Below the pieces are notes generated by a model that was not told where the DNA came from, did not search any database, and worked only from the letters and a program-made list of their open reading frames with translations. A stretch of 64,000 nucleotides of DNA from JBKQVT01 sp963804825 (lineage in GTDB: Bacteria > Planctomycetota > Planctomycetia > Pirellulales > Thermoguttaceae): contig CAWDRV010000003.1 of assembly GCA_963804825.1 (NCBI GenBank), positions 1,488,001 through 1,552,000 of the forward strand. Reading direction: 5' to 3'. This document shows, piece after piece, positions 44,170 through 54,637 of the stretch. The stretch's first letter is position 1. Each line of letters begins with the position of its first letter. Both the position numbers and the translations under genes were made by a program.

Positions 44170-46089
44170 ATGAATCGCCGTGGTTTTATCCAGGCCGCCG
44201 GGCTGGGCACCGTCACCGCATTGGTGGGCCGCTGTGTCTTGGCGGCCCCGGAAGCCGCGTCAACAACATCGGCCAAGACCCCAGATTCCCACGTCAAACG
44301 GCTGCCGAAACGCAGCGAAGTCGATCCGGCCGACACCTGGGACCTGTCGAGCCTGTTCGCCGGCGACGAGGCATGGGACCAGGCGTTCGCGGCCTGGCAG
44401 AAGCAGATCGAGGGCTATGCCGCCTTCGCGGGCAAGTTGGCCGACAGTCCCAAAACGTTGGCGGCCTGTCTGGAGTTCGACCTGGCGGTCGATCGCGCCG
44501 GCGACCGGCTGGGCAACTATGCCATGTTGAAGGACGGCCGAGGACCAGTCCAACGGGACCTATCAACGGATGCGGGGCCGGTTCACCCGGACGGCCAGCC
44601 GCGTGGCCGAGGCCGCCAGTTACATCCACCCGGAAATCCTGGCCATTCCGCCGGCGAAGATGGACGAGTTTCTCCAAGACCCGGCGCTTCGCGCCGTACA
44701 AGCTCCTCCTGACGCGATTGCTCCGTTTCCGGCCGCACACCCTGAGCGACAAGGAAGAGAAGCTGCTGGCGATGCAGAGCGAGCTGGCCGGCGCGCGACG
44801 CGCATCTTTCGCCAGCTCAACGACACGGACATCAAGTTCGGCACGGTCGACGGCGGCAAGGGCCAACAGATCGAGCTGAGTCACGCCACGTTCATTGCGC
44901 TGTTGAACTCGTCCGATCGCGACGTCCGCGCCGGCGCCTTTCACGCCTATTATCGGCAGTATACCGCCCATGCGCACACGCTGGCGGAAACGTTGAACAC
45001 GTCCATTCAGAGCGACATGTATTACGCCAAGGCCCGCAACCATCCCTCGTCGTTGGCGGCGGCGTTGTTTCCCGATCACGTGCCGGTGGCGGTCTACGAC
45101 AACCTGATCGCGTCGATCCACCGGCAGTTGCCCGCCCTGCACGAATACTACCAGGTGCGGCGGCGAAAGATGGGCCTGGAGGACATTCATCACTACGACA
45201 CCTACGTGCCGATCCTGTCGGAAACCCGCATGCACCACACGTGGGACGAGGCGGTCAAGGTCATCCTGGCCGCCCTGGAGCCGCTGGGGAGCGAGTATGG
45301 CAGCGTGCTCCGTCGCGGGCTGACCCGCGACCGCTGGTGCGACCGCTACGAGAACCGCGGCAAGCAGAGCGGGGCCTTCTCGGCCGGCTCGTTCGACGGC
45401 AACCCCTACATCCTCATCAACTATCAGCCCGACGTGCTCGAACACGTCTTCACCCTCGCCCACGAGGGCGGCCACTCGATGCACAGCCACTTCTCCTGCA
45501 AGACGCAGCCCTACGCCTACCACGAATACTCGCTCTTCGTGGCCGAGGTGGCCAGCACCTTCAACGAAGCCATGCTGGGCCAATACCTGCTGCAGCACGC
45601 CCGCGACAAGCAGCAGCGGGCCATGTTGATCAACCGGCAGATCGACGCGATCCGCAGCACCATCTTCCGCCAGACGATGTTCGCCGAGTTCGAGAAGCTC
45701 GCCCACGACTCGGCCGAGGCGGGCGAGCCGCTCACCCTGGAACGCCTCAAGGAAATCTATCACGGGCTGTTGCAGCTCTATTTCGGGCCGGAGTTCGCCC
45801 TCGATGCGGAGTTGGACCTCGAATGCCTCCGCGTGCCGCATTTCTATCGGACGTTCTACGTCTACAAGTACGCCACGGGCATGTCGGCCGCCCTGGCGCT
45901 GGTGGATCGCGTGACCTCGGGCGGGCAGCGGGAACTCGACGATTATCTGGGCTTCCTCAAGGGCGGCTGCTCGAAGGACCCGCTGGACCTGTTGCGCGGG
46001 GCCGGCGTGGACATGGAGAAGCCCGATCGCGTCGACACGCCCTGGCCCGATTCGGCCGCCTGGTCAAGGAGTTGGACGAGTTGATATGA
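44170..46089 (+). CDS. M3-family oligoendopeptidase, Tat-exported (four frameshifts)
   Basis: A zinc peptidase of about 640 residues of the PepF type. The Tat signal MNRRGFIQAAGLGTVTALVG is followed by RSEVDPADTWDLSSLFAGDE, the long helical body, and the active site TLAHEGGHSMHSHFS (HExxH) with the downstream Glu in SLFVAEVASTFNEAML. It ends LVKELDELI. Most PepF enzymes are cytosolic, so the Tat signal points to a periplasmic peptide-degrading role. Shifts near 44540, 44693, 44800 and 46055 are single-base. Confidence 0.88.
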
Positions 46090-46112
46090 GCCGGGGGCGT
46101 TAACCTCGCAAT

Positions 46113-46137
46113 GAGCCGGAGGCGTGAGCCTCCGGAT
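46113..46137. repeat. palindromic repeat, family A (A/T variant)
   Basis: GAGCCGGAGGCGTGAGCCTC then CGGAT. A partial copy (GAGCCGGGGGCGTTAACCTC) lies just before it at 46088. They separate the peptidase stop from the lplA start by under 60 bases. Confidence 0.85.
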
Positions 46138-46164
46138 TGGATGGCAGAAAGTCGTTGCGTTGCC

Positions 46165-46885
46165 ATGCGCTACCTGGACCTGACGCTGCCGACGGCGGAG
46201 GAAAACCTGGCACTCGACGAAGCCTTGCTGGAAGAAGCCGAGGCCGGCCCGCCGACCGCCGAAACCCTCCGATTCTGGCAATCCCCGCGGCCGATCGTCG
46301 TGGTCGGGCGGTCCTCGAAACTCGACGACGGAAGTCCGCGGCGAGGTCTGCCGGGAACTGGATATCCCCGTGCTGCGGCGCATCAGCGGCGGGGCGGCGG
46401 TCGTGGCAGGGCCGGGTTGCCTGATGTATGCCCTGGTGCTGAGCCTCCAGGCGCGCCCCGCGATGCGGTCGGTCGGACTGGCCCACGATTTCGTCCTGGA
46501 GATGCTCGCCGCGGCCCTGCGGCCGCTGGCCCGGGGCATCGGCCGCCGCGGCACGAGCGACCTGGCCCTGGCCGACCGCAAGGTCTCCGGCAACAGCGTG
46601 CGGATGAAACAGCGGCACCTGTTGTATCACGGCACGCTGCTGGTGGATTTTCCCTTGGAACTGATCGGCCGGGTGCTGCCCATGCCGCCGCGGCAGCCGG
46701 AGTATCGCGCCCGGCGGCCGCACGACGCCTTCGTGACGAACCTGTCCCTGCCGGCCGACGCGATCCGCCGGGCGGTCGCCTCGATGTGGAAGGCCGAGGA
46801 GCCTTATCCGGACTGGCCGCGGGTCCGGACCGCCGCGTTGGCCGCCGAGAAATACAGCCGCCGGGAGTGGAACGAACAGCGATAG
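46165..46885 (+). CDS. lplA: lipoate-protein ligase A family (one frameshift)
   Basis: Attaches lipoyl or octanoyl groups to E2 and H proteins. About 240 residues, the short (single-domain) form: MRYLDLTLPTAEENLALDEA, LRFWQSPRPIVVVGRSSK, the substrate loop RRISGGAAVVAGPGCLMYAL and DLALADRKVSGNSVRMKQRH with the catalytic Lys, LLYHGTLLVDFPL. Shift near 46330 (extra G after CTCGACGAC). An earlier in-frame ATG at 46141 overlaps the repeat-rich leader, so 46165 is preferred. Whether it ligates, transfers octanoate or does both cannot be told from sequence. Confidence 0.87.
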
Positions 46886-46898
46886 TGCGACTTACAAG

Positions 46899-46956
46899 TA
46901 GTTTCTGCCGGCCAGCGTCGCTTGCGAAACCGCAAGCGAGCAACGGGACTTCCGGC
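46899..46956. repeat. 58-bp structured repeat containing a family C hairpin (copy 2)
   Basis: AGTTTCTGCCGGCCAGCGTC then GCTTGCGAAACCGCAAGC and GAGCAACGGGACTTCCGGC. Nearly identical to 34769-34826. The first bases AGTTTCTG also resemble the outer arm of the palindrome at 26901 (AGTTTCTGTTGCGG). Confidence 0.85.
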
Positions 46957-47066
46957 GAGAACGTGTTGGAAGACGCACCCGGCGCGTCGGCCGGGCTTGC
47001 CGGATCGCCCTGTCTTCCCTTTACAATAACGATCCTGCGATAACGGCCCAAGAGAAGCATCCTCCC

Positions 47067-48394
47067 ATGCCTCGCCGCAATTTGTTCTGCCTGATGTTGA
47101 TGACCGTCGTTTCGCTGGCCTGCTATGGCCAGGCCCAGCACAATCGCTTTGGGCGGTCGTTGGGCAACGTGTTCGATCGCATCTCGCGGCGCTATTACGA
47201 GCCGGTCGACGACGCCAAGCTTTTCCAAGGGGCCATGGAAGGAATGGTCAGCGAATTGCCCGACGGGAACTCGGTCTACATACAGCCCCGAGCAGCAGCA
47301 AGAGTTCGAGGCGCTGATCAATCGGCGGTTCGAAGGCATCGGCATGCAGATCGTGCTGGACCCGAAGACCAAGCAGTTGACGGTGCTGACGCCCTTGGTG
47401 GGCTCGCCGGCCTTTGAGGCGGGCGTCCGCGCCGGCGACCGCATCCTGAAGATCGACGGCCACAGCACCCAGGGCATGTCGCTGACCGACGCCATCGACC
47501 GACCTCCGCGGCAAGCCCGGCACCAAGGTCACGATCGTCGTCCTCCACGAAGGCGACAAGGAGCCGGTCAAGCTGGAGATCGTGCGCGGGACCATTGTGG
47601 AAGACTCGGTCCGCGGCGACACGCGCAACGCCGACGGCTCGTGGAACTTCTTCCTCCCCGGCCACGACCGCATCGGCTACGTCCGCATCCTCGGTTTCGC
47701 CGAGAATACGACCGAGGACCTGCGACAAGCGCTGGATGGGCTCGCCGCCCGCCGGATGCGCGGCCTGGTCCTCGACCTCCGCGACAACCACGGCGGACTG
47801 CTGGACAGCGCGATCGGCGTGTGCGATTTGTTTATCGCTTCGGGCGTGATCGTGAGCACGCGCGGCCGCGACGGACGGATCCTGGAAGAGGCGCGGGCCA
47901 GCGGCCGCGGCCCCTTCACCGGCTTCCCCATGGCCGTCCTGGTCAATCACGAGAGCGCCAGCGCCAGCGAGATCGTGGCCGCCTGCCTGCAGGACCATCA
48001 TCGCGCGGTGATCGTCGGCGGGCGGAGCTTCGGCAAGGGGACCGTGCAGGAAGTGTGCGACTTGGGCGACCGTCGCGGCGAATTGAAATTGACCGTCGCA
48101 AGCTATTGGCGCCCCAGCGGCGAGAACATCCATCGTCGTCACGACGCCGGCCCGAAGGAGACCTGGGGCGTCCGGCCCGACAAGGGCTACGAGGTCGTCG
48201 TGGAAGGCGACGAACTTGAGCAATTTTGGCGTTGGCGGCAGGAGCGCGATGTCTTCCGTCCCGCGGGTCAGCCGCACACGGCATCTCCCGCCGGCGGGAA
48301 ACCGGCGGCCAAGCCGTTCGTCGATCGGCCCTTGGACAAGGCCGTCGCCTATGTCGAGACCGCGGCGGACATGAAGCCGGCCAGGCGGCCGTAG
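47067..48394 (+). CDS. S41-family C-terminal processing peptidase with PDZ domain (two frameshifts)
   Basis: A periplasmic serine protease of about 440 residues. Signal MPRRNLFCLMLMTVVSLACY, an N-terminal helical domain (FDRISRRYYEPVDDAKLFQG), a PDZ domain (GIGMQIVLDPKTKQLTVLTP; GSPAFEAGVRAGDRILKIDG) and the catalytic domain with GLVLDLRDNHGGLLDSAI, the nucleophile Ser in NHESASASEIVAA and the Lys in GGRSFGKGTVQEV. Shifts near 47284 (ATACAGCCCC, extra C) and 47501 (GACCGACCTC, extra C). AGAGAAG lies 12 bases before ATG 47067. Confidence 0.9.
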
Positions 48395-48496
48395 AGGGTC
48401 TTGTCTTGACGCCTTAACGGCGAGTCGAAACGAGGCTTGTCCCGGAGCCATCCGTGCGGCGGCTTCCGAGCAAGGGCGGAATTCGCCTGTCGATCC

Positions 48497-49903
48497 TCAA
48501 CCGGCTGCGACCTGCCCGGGAAACGGCCCCACGGCAAGCTGACGACGCATCTCGGCCGCAATGAACAACGATCCGGTCACGCAAATCAGGTCCTCCGGCC
48601 GGGCCAGCCGGCACACGGCCTCCCACGCGGCGGCCGGATCGCGAAAGACCGGATGTTGCCGGCCGGTCAACTCCCGTGCGATGGCCTGAAGCTCCTCGGG
48701 CGGCACGGCCCGCGGGTTGTCGAGATATTGCGTGAACACCACCTCGTCGAAGCGGCCCAACAGGCGCTGGATCATGCCGCGAACGTCCTTTTCTTGCGTC
48801 GAGGCGAAGACGAGCAATCGCCTGGCGGGTGAAAAACTTTCGTCGAGCGTCTCGACCAGGGCATCGACCGACGCCACGTTATGGGCCCCGTCGAGCACGA
48901 CGGCCGGCCGCCGGGCCGCCACTTCCACGCGGGCCGGCCACGTCAAGCCAGCCAGTCCGCGGCGGACGGACTGCTCGGGGATGTTCCAGCCGGAATTCCG
49001 CAACTGTTCCAGGGCGGCCAGCGCCACGGCCGCATTGGCCGCCTGATGCCGCCCGACCAGCCCGAGCGATAGGTCGCGATAGCCTTCGCCGGCCGCGTGA
49101 AGGTCGCGGAAATCCATCTTGCCCGGCGCGGCGGCCTGCTCCAGGCGCCGAGGCGGCCGATAGTCGAAATCGAAATCCACGCCGCGCTGGAGCAAACGGC
49201 AGCGGCGCCGACGGCAGACCTGGCGGATGACCTCGCGGGGCTCGTCGTCGGTCACTCCGCTGACCAGCGGCACGCCCCGTTTGACGATGCCCGCCTTCTC
49301 GCCGGCGATCGCGGCGAGCGTAGCACCCAACTGCCGGGTATGGTCGAAGCTGATGCTGGTGATGATGGAGACCTCGGGCGTGCAGACGTTCGTGGCGTCC
49401 AACCGTCCGCCGAGTCCGACTTCCAAGACGGCCAGGTCGATCTTTTCGCGGGCGAAATGCAGAAGGGCCGCGGCGGTCAGGATTTCGAAATAGGTCGGCC
49501 CGATCCGGCCGCCGCCGCGTCGGGCCGCCTGCCGGTCGAGCGCCTCGACCGCGGGCCGGACCTCGGCCAACAAGGCGGCGAACTGCTCGGGCGGACACAT
49601 TCGGCCGTCCACGGCCACGCGCTCCTCGACCCGTTCCAGGTGGGGCGAAGTGAACAGCCCGGTCCGATAGCCGGCCGCTCGTAGGACGGCGGCCAGGGCG
49701 GCCGCGGTCGAGCCTTTTCCCTTGGTTCCGGCCACGTGAACGACGGCCAAGCCGTGGTGCGGATTGCCCAGCCGCGTCAACAATTGTCTCATGCGGCCGA
49801 GGCGGAATTCAGCCACGCCGTAGGGCATGATCCGCATCCGTTCGTAGTCGATGCGGTCGGCGAGGAACTTCAGAAGCGATTCGCGTTGGTCAAAGCTCGG
49901 CAT
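48497..49903 (-). CDS. folC: bifunctional folylpolyglutamate synthase / dihydrofolate synthase
   Basis: Adds glutamate to dihydropteroate and to folates (Mur ligase fold). The 468-residue product is intact: YERMRIMPYGVAEFRLGRM, P-loop HVAGTKGKGSTAAALAAVL, TGLFTSPHLERVEERVAVDG, AVLEVGLGGRLDATN and SISFDHTRQLGATLAAIAGEK with the carbamylated-Lys region, then VVLDGAHNVASVDALVETL. ATG 49903 follows the histidine kinase stop by about 28 bases on the same strand, so kinase and folC could share a transcript. Confidence 0.95.
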   Translation of the reverse strand: MPSFDQRESLLKFLADRIDYERMRIMPYGVAEFRLGRMRQLLTRLGNPHHGLAVVHVAGTKGKGSTAAALAAVLRAAGYRTGLFTSPHLERVEERVAVDGRMCPPEQFAALLAEVRPAVEALDRQAARRGGGRIGPTYFEILTAAALLHFAREKIDLAVLEVGLGGRLDATNVCTPEVSIITSISFDHTRQLGATLAAIAGEKAGIVKRGVPLVSGVTDDEPREVIRQVCRRRRCRLLQRGVDFDFDYRPPRRLEQAAAPGKMDFRDLHAAGEGYRDLSLGLVGRHQAANAAVALAALEQLRNSGWNIPEQSVRRGLAGLTWPARVEVAARRPAVVLDGAHNVASVDALVETLDESFSPARRLLVFASTQEKDVRGMIQRLLGRFDEVVFTQYLDNPRAVPPEELQAIARELTGRQHPVFRDPAAAWEAVCRLARPEDLICVTGSLFIAAEMRRQLAVGPFPGQVAAG

Positions 49904-49931
49904 GACTTGTATCAGCGGCGCGATCGTCGCG

Positions 49932-50684
49932 CTATGCCGTGCCGCTGTCGGCGGGCAGACGGGCGGGGATCGGCAACTTCACGGTCAATCGCGTCCCCCG
50001 GCCCGGCTCGCTCTGCAACGAGATCGAACCGCCGTGGGCCTCGATAATCTTCTTCGCCGTCGGCAACCCCAGGCCGGAACCGCCGCTCTTGGTCGAAAAA
50101 AAGGCGTTGAAGACCTGCGCCGCCGTGTTCTCGTCCATGCCCTGGCCCGTGTCGATCAGGTCCATCGCCACGCCCTCCGCCGTGCCGTAGGTCCGCACCA
50201 CGAGTTGACCGCCGTCGGGCATGGCCTGCTGGGCGTTGAGGACCAGGTTCAACAGCGCCCCGCGAAAATTCTCGCAGTCCAACAGCACCGTGGGCAAATC
50301 GGTGGTCAGGTAATCGACCACCTCGATCCTGGCTTCCCGCGCCTTGGGACGAAAGAAGTCCAAGCACCTGCTTGACCTGGCCGTTGAGATCGACGGGTTC
50401 GAGCTTCAAGCGGCGGACCTTGGCGAAGTTGAGGAAGTCGTCCAGCAGGTCTTGCAGCCGCTGGCATTCCCGCTGGACCAGCTCGACCTTCTTCATCGCC
50501 CGGCGACACGGCGGCGACATCGTTGTCGCGGAAGTCCTCGACCAGCAGGTCCATGTTCAGGCGGATCGTGGACAGCGGGTTCTTGATTTCATGCGCCAAC
50601 GCGCCGGCCAGCCGGGCGATCTCGGTGTACTGATCGACCAGCCGTTGTCGGATGTCGTCGGCGCTGGGGGGCGATTGGGGTCAT
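49932..50684 (-). CDS. soluble histidine kinase, NtrB-like core (about three frameshifts)
   Basis: A cytosolic kinase of about 245 residues without a recognisable sensory domain. HisKA with the phospho-acceptor His in GALAHEIKNPLSTIRLNMDL, a dimerisation helix (ELVQRECQRLQDLLDDFLNF), then HATPase: LVLNAQQAMPDGG (N box), MDLIDTGQGMDE (G1), FFSTKSGGSGLGLPTAKKII and GTRLTVKLPIP. The H box (AHEIKNPL) is the NtrB/PAS-kinase type that pairs with sigma-54 regulators like the one at 7604. Shifts near 50668, 50515 and 50360. ATG 50684 is inferred. Confidence 0.82.
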
Positions 50685-50748
50685 GGCAGACACCGTCTGC
50701 GGCGGCCGCGGGGATGCCCACCGCTAAGCGAAGAATCGAGCGTCATCT

Positions 50749-50764
50749 CCGGGCTTACGCCCGG
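50749..50764 (-). terminator. hairpin after pnp
   Basis: CCGGGCTTACGCCCGG forms a 6-bp perfect stem with a TTAC loop, about 55 bases past the pnp stop on the minus strand. It could terminate or protect the pnp mRNA. No strong T run follows. Confidence 0.4.
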
Positions 50765-50816
50765 GGCTCACCGGGTGTGCGACCTCCCGGAATCACGCGA
50801 ATCTATTTGGCAAAGT

Positions 50817-52959
50817 CTATTTTCCGTTGCCGCCGCGACTGCCGGCGCCGGCCTGTTCGCGCAGCACGGCCTTGCGGCTGAGCTTGACGCGGTCCTGGTC
50901 GTCGATGGCGATGACCTTGACCTCCAGCTCGTCGCCGACCTTGCACACGTCGGCCACGCTGGAGACGTATTGGTCGGACAGCTCGCTGATGTGGCACAGG
51001 CCGTCCTTGCCGGGGAGGATTTCGATGAAGGCGCCGAAATCCTTGACGCTGGCGACGCGGCCTTTGTAGATGCGTCCGACCTCGACCGAGGCCGTCAGGG
51101 CCTCCACCCGCCGCAGGGCCTCCTCGGCCGCTTCGGCCACGGTGCCGGCCACGGTCACGGTGCCGTCGTCCTCGACCTCGATCGAGGCCCCGGTGGCCTC
51201 CTGGATGGCGCGGATCGTCTTTCCGCCCGGTCCGATCAACAGGCCGATCTTCTCCGGGTCGATGTGCGTGCGCAGCAGCCGCGGCGCCCAGTCGGAGATG
51301 CTCTCGCGCGGCCGGGAAATGGCGGTGAGCATCTTGCGGAGGATCTCGATGCGGGCTTCCCGCGATTGGGCCAGCGTGGCGCGGATGATCTCCTCGCTGA
51401 TGCCGCGGATCTTCAGGTCCAATTGGATGCCGGTGATGCCGTTCTGCGTGCCGGCGATCTTGAAGTCCATGTCGCCGAAATGGTCCTCGTCGCCGATGAT
51501 GTCGGTCAACAGGACCCAGCGATCGGCTTCCTTGACCAGGCCGACGGAGATGCCGGCCACGGGGTTGCTGATGGGGACTCCGGCGGCCATCAGGCCCAGG
51601 GTCGCCGCGCACACGCTGGCCATCGAACTGGAGCCGTTCGATTCCAGGATGTCGGAGATGATGCGGATGGTGTAGGGGAAGTCGTCGGGGTCGGGCAGGA
51701 CCGGCTTCACGCTTCGCTCGGCCAGGGCGCCGTGGCCGATTTCGCGGCGTCCGGGGCCGCGGATCGGCCGGCACTCGCCCACCGAGAACGGCGGGAAGTA
51801 GTAGTGGAGCATGAATTTCTGCGAGTATTCCTCGACCAGCCCGTCCACGCGCTGCTCGTCGCGCCCGGTGCCCAGGGTGACGGTCACCAGGGCCTGGGTC
51901 TCGCCGCGTTGGAACAAGGCGGAGCCGTGCACCCGGGGCAGCAGATCGACGCTGCACGTGATCGGCCGCAAGGTGCGGTAATCGCGGCCGTCGGAACGGA
52001 CGCCGGAGAGGATCAGGTCGCGGACCACGCGGCTTTCCAGGGCGTGCCAGGCGGCGGCCAATCGCTCGGGGGCAATGGCGTCGGCGGCCGTCGGGGTCGG
52101 GAATCAACTCGGACACGGCCCGCTGCTTCACCGCCGCGCAGGCCTCGGCCCGGGCCAGCTTCCCTTCGGTCCGCTTCGCCTGCTTCAGGTCCTCGAAATA
52201 CTTGGCCGCGAGCGTCTCGATCAAGCCGTCGGGCGCGGGCAATTCATACGTCGCCTTCACGGCGCCGGCCTTCGCGGCCAGCTCTTCCTGAAGGTCGCAA
52301 ATCTGGCGGACGTAATCGTGGGCCGTGGCGATCGCGCGGGCCATGAGGTCTTCGGGCAATTCGCGGGCGAAACCCTCGATCATCAGAATGGCGTCCTTCG
52401 TGCCCGAGACGATCAGGTCCAGATCGCTCTCTTCCAGGGCGTCGTGGGTGGGGAAGGGGACGAACTCGCCGTTGACGCAACCCAGCCGCACGGAGGCGAT
52501 CGGCCCGTGGAAGGGCAGGGGCGAGACCACCAACGCGGCCGAGGCCCCGTTCATCGCCAGCACGTCGCCGTCGTTCTGGCGGTCCGAGGCCAGCACGAAA
52601 CTCATCACTTGGACTTCGTCGTGGAACCATTCGGGGAAGGAGGGGCGAATGGGGCGGTCCATCAACCGGGCGGTGAGGACCTCCTTCGTCGTGGGCCGGC
52701 CTTCGCGCTTGAGGAAGCCGCCGGGAAACTTGCCCGCCGCCGCCACCCGCTCGCGATAATCGCAGGTCAGCGGGAAGAAGTCGGCCCCGGGGCGTCCCGG
52801 CCCGGAGGCCGTCGCGCACAGGACGACCGTTTCGCCGTACTGGACCACGCAACTGCCGGCGGCCTGCTTGGCAAATTCGCCGGTCTCGATGGAAAAAACG
52901 CCCGCTCCAATCTGTCTTTCAACTCGTGCTTTCAAGGTTTGTTCCTGCCTTCCTTCCAT
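50817..52959 (-). CDS. pnp: polynucleotide phosphorylase (one frameshift)
   Basis: 3'-5' exoribonuclease using phosphate, a core of mRNA turnover together with RNase Y. About 713 residues: first RNase PH domain (GAGVFSIETGEFAKQAAGSC, RERVAAAGKFPGGFLKREGR), linker helices, second RNase PH domain (GRDYRTLRPITC, GSALFQRGETQALVTVTLGT, SDILESNGSSSMASVCAATL), KH (IGLLIGPGGKTIRAIQEATG) and S1 (VGRIYKGRVASVKDFGAFIE). The shift near 52075 is repaired by deleting one C in GGCCGCCGACGCC (coding strand). ATG 52959 gives MEGRQEQTLKARVERQIG. Confidence 0.95.
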
Positions 52960-53183
52960 GAAGGAATGTGGCGGTGGGAAGAGTTGTCGCACCGTCGCCG
53001 TTGGCCGTCGCCGGCCGTGCAGCCATGGACACTTGGGGGCAACGCATGGACCCAAAATGCCCTCGTCAAGGGGCTGGCCGAGATTGTGCCCGTGAGAGGG
53101 CTGAGCATGGACAACCTCGCAGCCGGACGTTGCCGCAGAGGCCGAACCGCTCGAACGGGCGGATGCCGCGGTGCGAACCCCCC

Positions 53184-53213
53184 GGCGGCCCCTCTCGGTG
53201 GAGAGAGGCCGCG
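53184..53213 (-). promoter_or_regulatory. intercistronic hairpin between rpsO and pnp
   Basis: On the minus strand CGGCCTCTCTCCACCGAGAG then GGGCCG folds into an 11-bp stem with an ACC loop just past the rpsO stop. In E. coli the same junction holds an RNase III hairpin and a terminator. A similar processing or attenuation role is inferred. The 258-base gap to pnp has further GC-rich structure. Confidence 0.5.
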
Positions 53214-53217
53214 GCGA

Positions 53218-53487
53218 CTACTTACGAATGTCGAGACGCCGGATGATTTCCAGGTAACGTTGCGGATTCACCTTCTTCAGATAATCCAACAGCCGCCGCC
53301 GGCGACTGACCAACATCAGCAGCCCCCGCCGACACGCGAAGTCTTTCTTGTGTCCGCGAAGGTGTTCGGTCAGCCCGTTAATCCGGGTGGTTAGAATGGC
53401 GACTTGGACCTCCGGGGAGCCGGTATCCTGCTCACCCCGCCGGAAGGTGCCAATCAACTCCTGTTTGCGCTCTTTGGTAATAGTCAT
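53218..53487 (-). CDS. rpsO: ribosomal protein uS15
   Basis: A primary 16S rRNA binding protein of the small subunit, 89 residues, full length and intact. It begins MTITKERKQELIGTFRRGEQ and has the S15 signature DTGSPEVQVAILTTRINGLT with EHLRGHKKDFACRRGLLMLV and RRRRLLDYLKK. ATG 53487 matches the family start. It lies directly upstream of pnp, an order conserved across bacteria. Confidence 0.97.
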   Translation of the reverse strand: MTITKERKQELIGTFRRGEQDTGSPEVQVAILTTRINGLTEHLRGHKKDFACRRGLLMLVSRRRRLLDYLKKVNPQRYLEIIRRLDIRK

Positions 53488-53739
53488 CGGTTCCCGCGAC
53501 TGCTCTCGCTCGGCCGGCCGGGGATGCTCCCTGCTTACGAAGCACAGCCCTCCCACCGTGTCTGCTAAAACTCTTCCTACCTAAGTGCTTTGTTTAACAA
53601 TACTGAAGCCACCAGTTTACTACTTCTCGATTGTTTTGCAATGGTGGAAAGGGGCGAGGCGGAAAAAAAGTCGGCAATGGCGGGGGAAGGGGATTGGGGA
53701 TTAGAGGAAGGCGGAAGGCGGAGGGCGGAGGGGGGAAGG

Positions 53740-53839
53740 GAGCCGGAGGCGTTAGCCTCCGGATCGGAGGGCGGTAGGCGGAAGGCGGAGGGTGGAACAT
53801 TTGGGGGCGGGGAAAGCCCCCCGACTGCGTCGGGGGGGC
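53740..53839. repeat. family A and family B palindromes
   Basis: GAGCCGGAGGCGTTAGCCTC then CGGAT at 53740-53764 (A/T variant), and AGCCCCCCGACTGCGTCGGG then GGGCT at 53815-53839 (family B, stem CCCCCCGAC/GTCGGGGGG). Between them is purine-rich GGAAGGCGGAGGG. The region 53580-53950 contains no gene. Confidence 0.85.
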
Positions 53840-53954
53840 TGCGATCCAATATCGGGAGGGTGCCCGTCATGCCACCTTTCCGCTTTTCCCCTTCCTTCCC
53901 CGTCCGCGTCCGTCCGCGGTTTCACGGCAAGGCCCGCTGCCCGGGGATGTCCGG

Positions 53955-54413
53955 CTATCGAGGCATCGCCGCAAGCTCGTCGATCAACGCTTGCTGGCCC
54001 GATTTGATCTTCCGCCTGGCCGCATCGAGGGGGAAAAATTCGGCCCGATCGATCTCGGGAAACTCCGCCTGGGAGCCCGAGTGCGGCGGCCACTCCATCG
54101 TAAAGGTGTTGCTCCGGATGGCCGCCGGGTCGCAATCGCCCTGGAACGCCCAGGCATGGACGATCTTGCCGCCTTTCTGCTGGATGGGCGTGAGCGGAAG
54201 CAGCGGTCCGGCGGGGCGGATGCCCGTTTCTTCCTCGAATTCCCGCCTTGCGGTCCGCAACAGGTCTTCGCCCGGCTCCGGCTCGCCCTTGGGGATCGAC
54301 CATGCCCCTTCGTCCTTGTTGCGGAAGAACGGGCCGCCGGGATGGGCCAGCAGGACTTCGACCGCGCCGTCCCGGATGCGATACATCAACAATCCGGCGC
54401 TGATTCTGGGCAT
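53955..54413 (-). CDS. NUDIX hydrolase
   Basis: A 152-residue phosphohydrolase of nucleoside-diphosphate-X substrates. The complete Nudix box GEPEPGEDLLRTARREFEEE then TG follows a conserved WSIPKG. The opening MPRISAGLLMYRIRDGAVEV and HPGGPFFRNKDEGAWS place it near the diadenosine/dinucleoside polyphosphate group that carries HPGGPFW. The closing EFPEIDRAEFFPLDAARRKI is also typical. ATG 54413 is chosen, as the longer frame continues into intergenic repeats. Intact. Confidence 0.9.
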   Translation of the reverse strand: MPRISAGLLMYRIRDGAVEVLLAHPGGPFFRNKDEGAWSIPKGEPEPGEDLLRTARREFEEETGIRPAGPLLPLTPIQQKGGKIVHAWAFQGDCDPAAIRSNTFTMEWPPHSGSQAEFPEIDRAEFFPLDAARRKIKSGQQALIDELAAMPR

Positions 54414-54455
54414 AAAATCGGAATTCGATGAGACTTCGTGCGATTTGCAGTTATC

Positions 54456-54544
54456 TGTAGCGTTTGATGTTGGGTGGCACGGGCATCTTGCCCGTGTTTT
54501 TCCCAGCACTGGCGAAACGCCAGTGCCACCCGAAACGCTACACT
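54456..54544. repeat. composite palindrome, family F
   Basis: Outer arms TGTAGCGTTT...GGGTGGCAC and GTGCCACCCGAAACGCTACA pair imperfectly. Inside are two small hairpins: CACGGGCATCTTGCCCGTG and CACTGGCGAAACGCCAGTG. The about 90-bp unit lies between the NUDIX gene and the 4Fe-4S protein gene. Confidence 0.85.
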
Positions 54545-54637
54545 TATCTGAAAAACGCCCTAAATCAAGTGGGCGCACCAAGCCAACTCGAAGAATCCAG
54601 AACCCATTGTGCCATGAAAGAGCGGACCCGAACAGCG

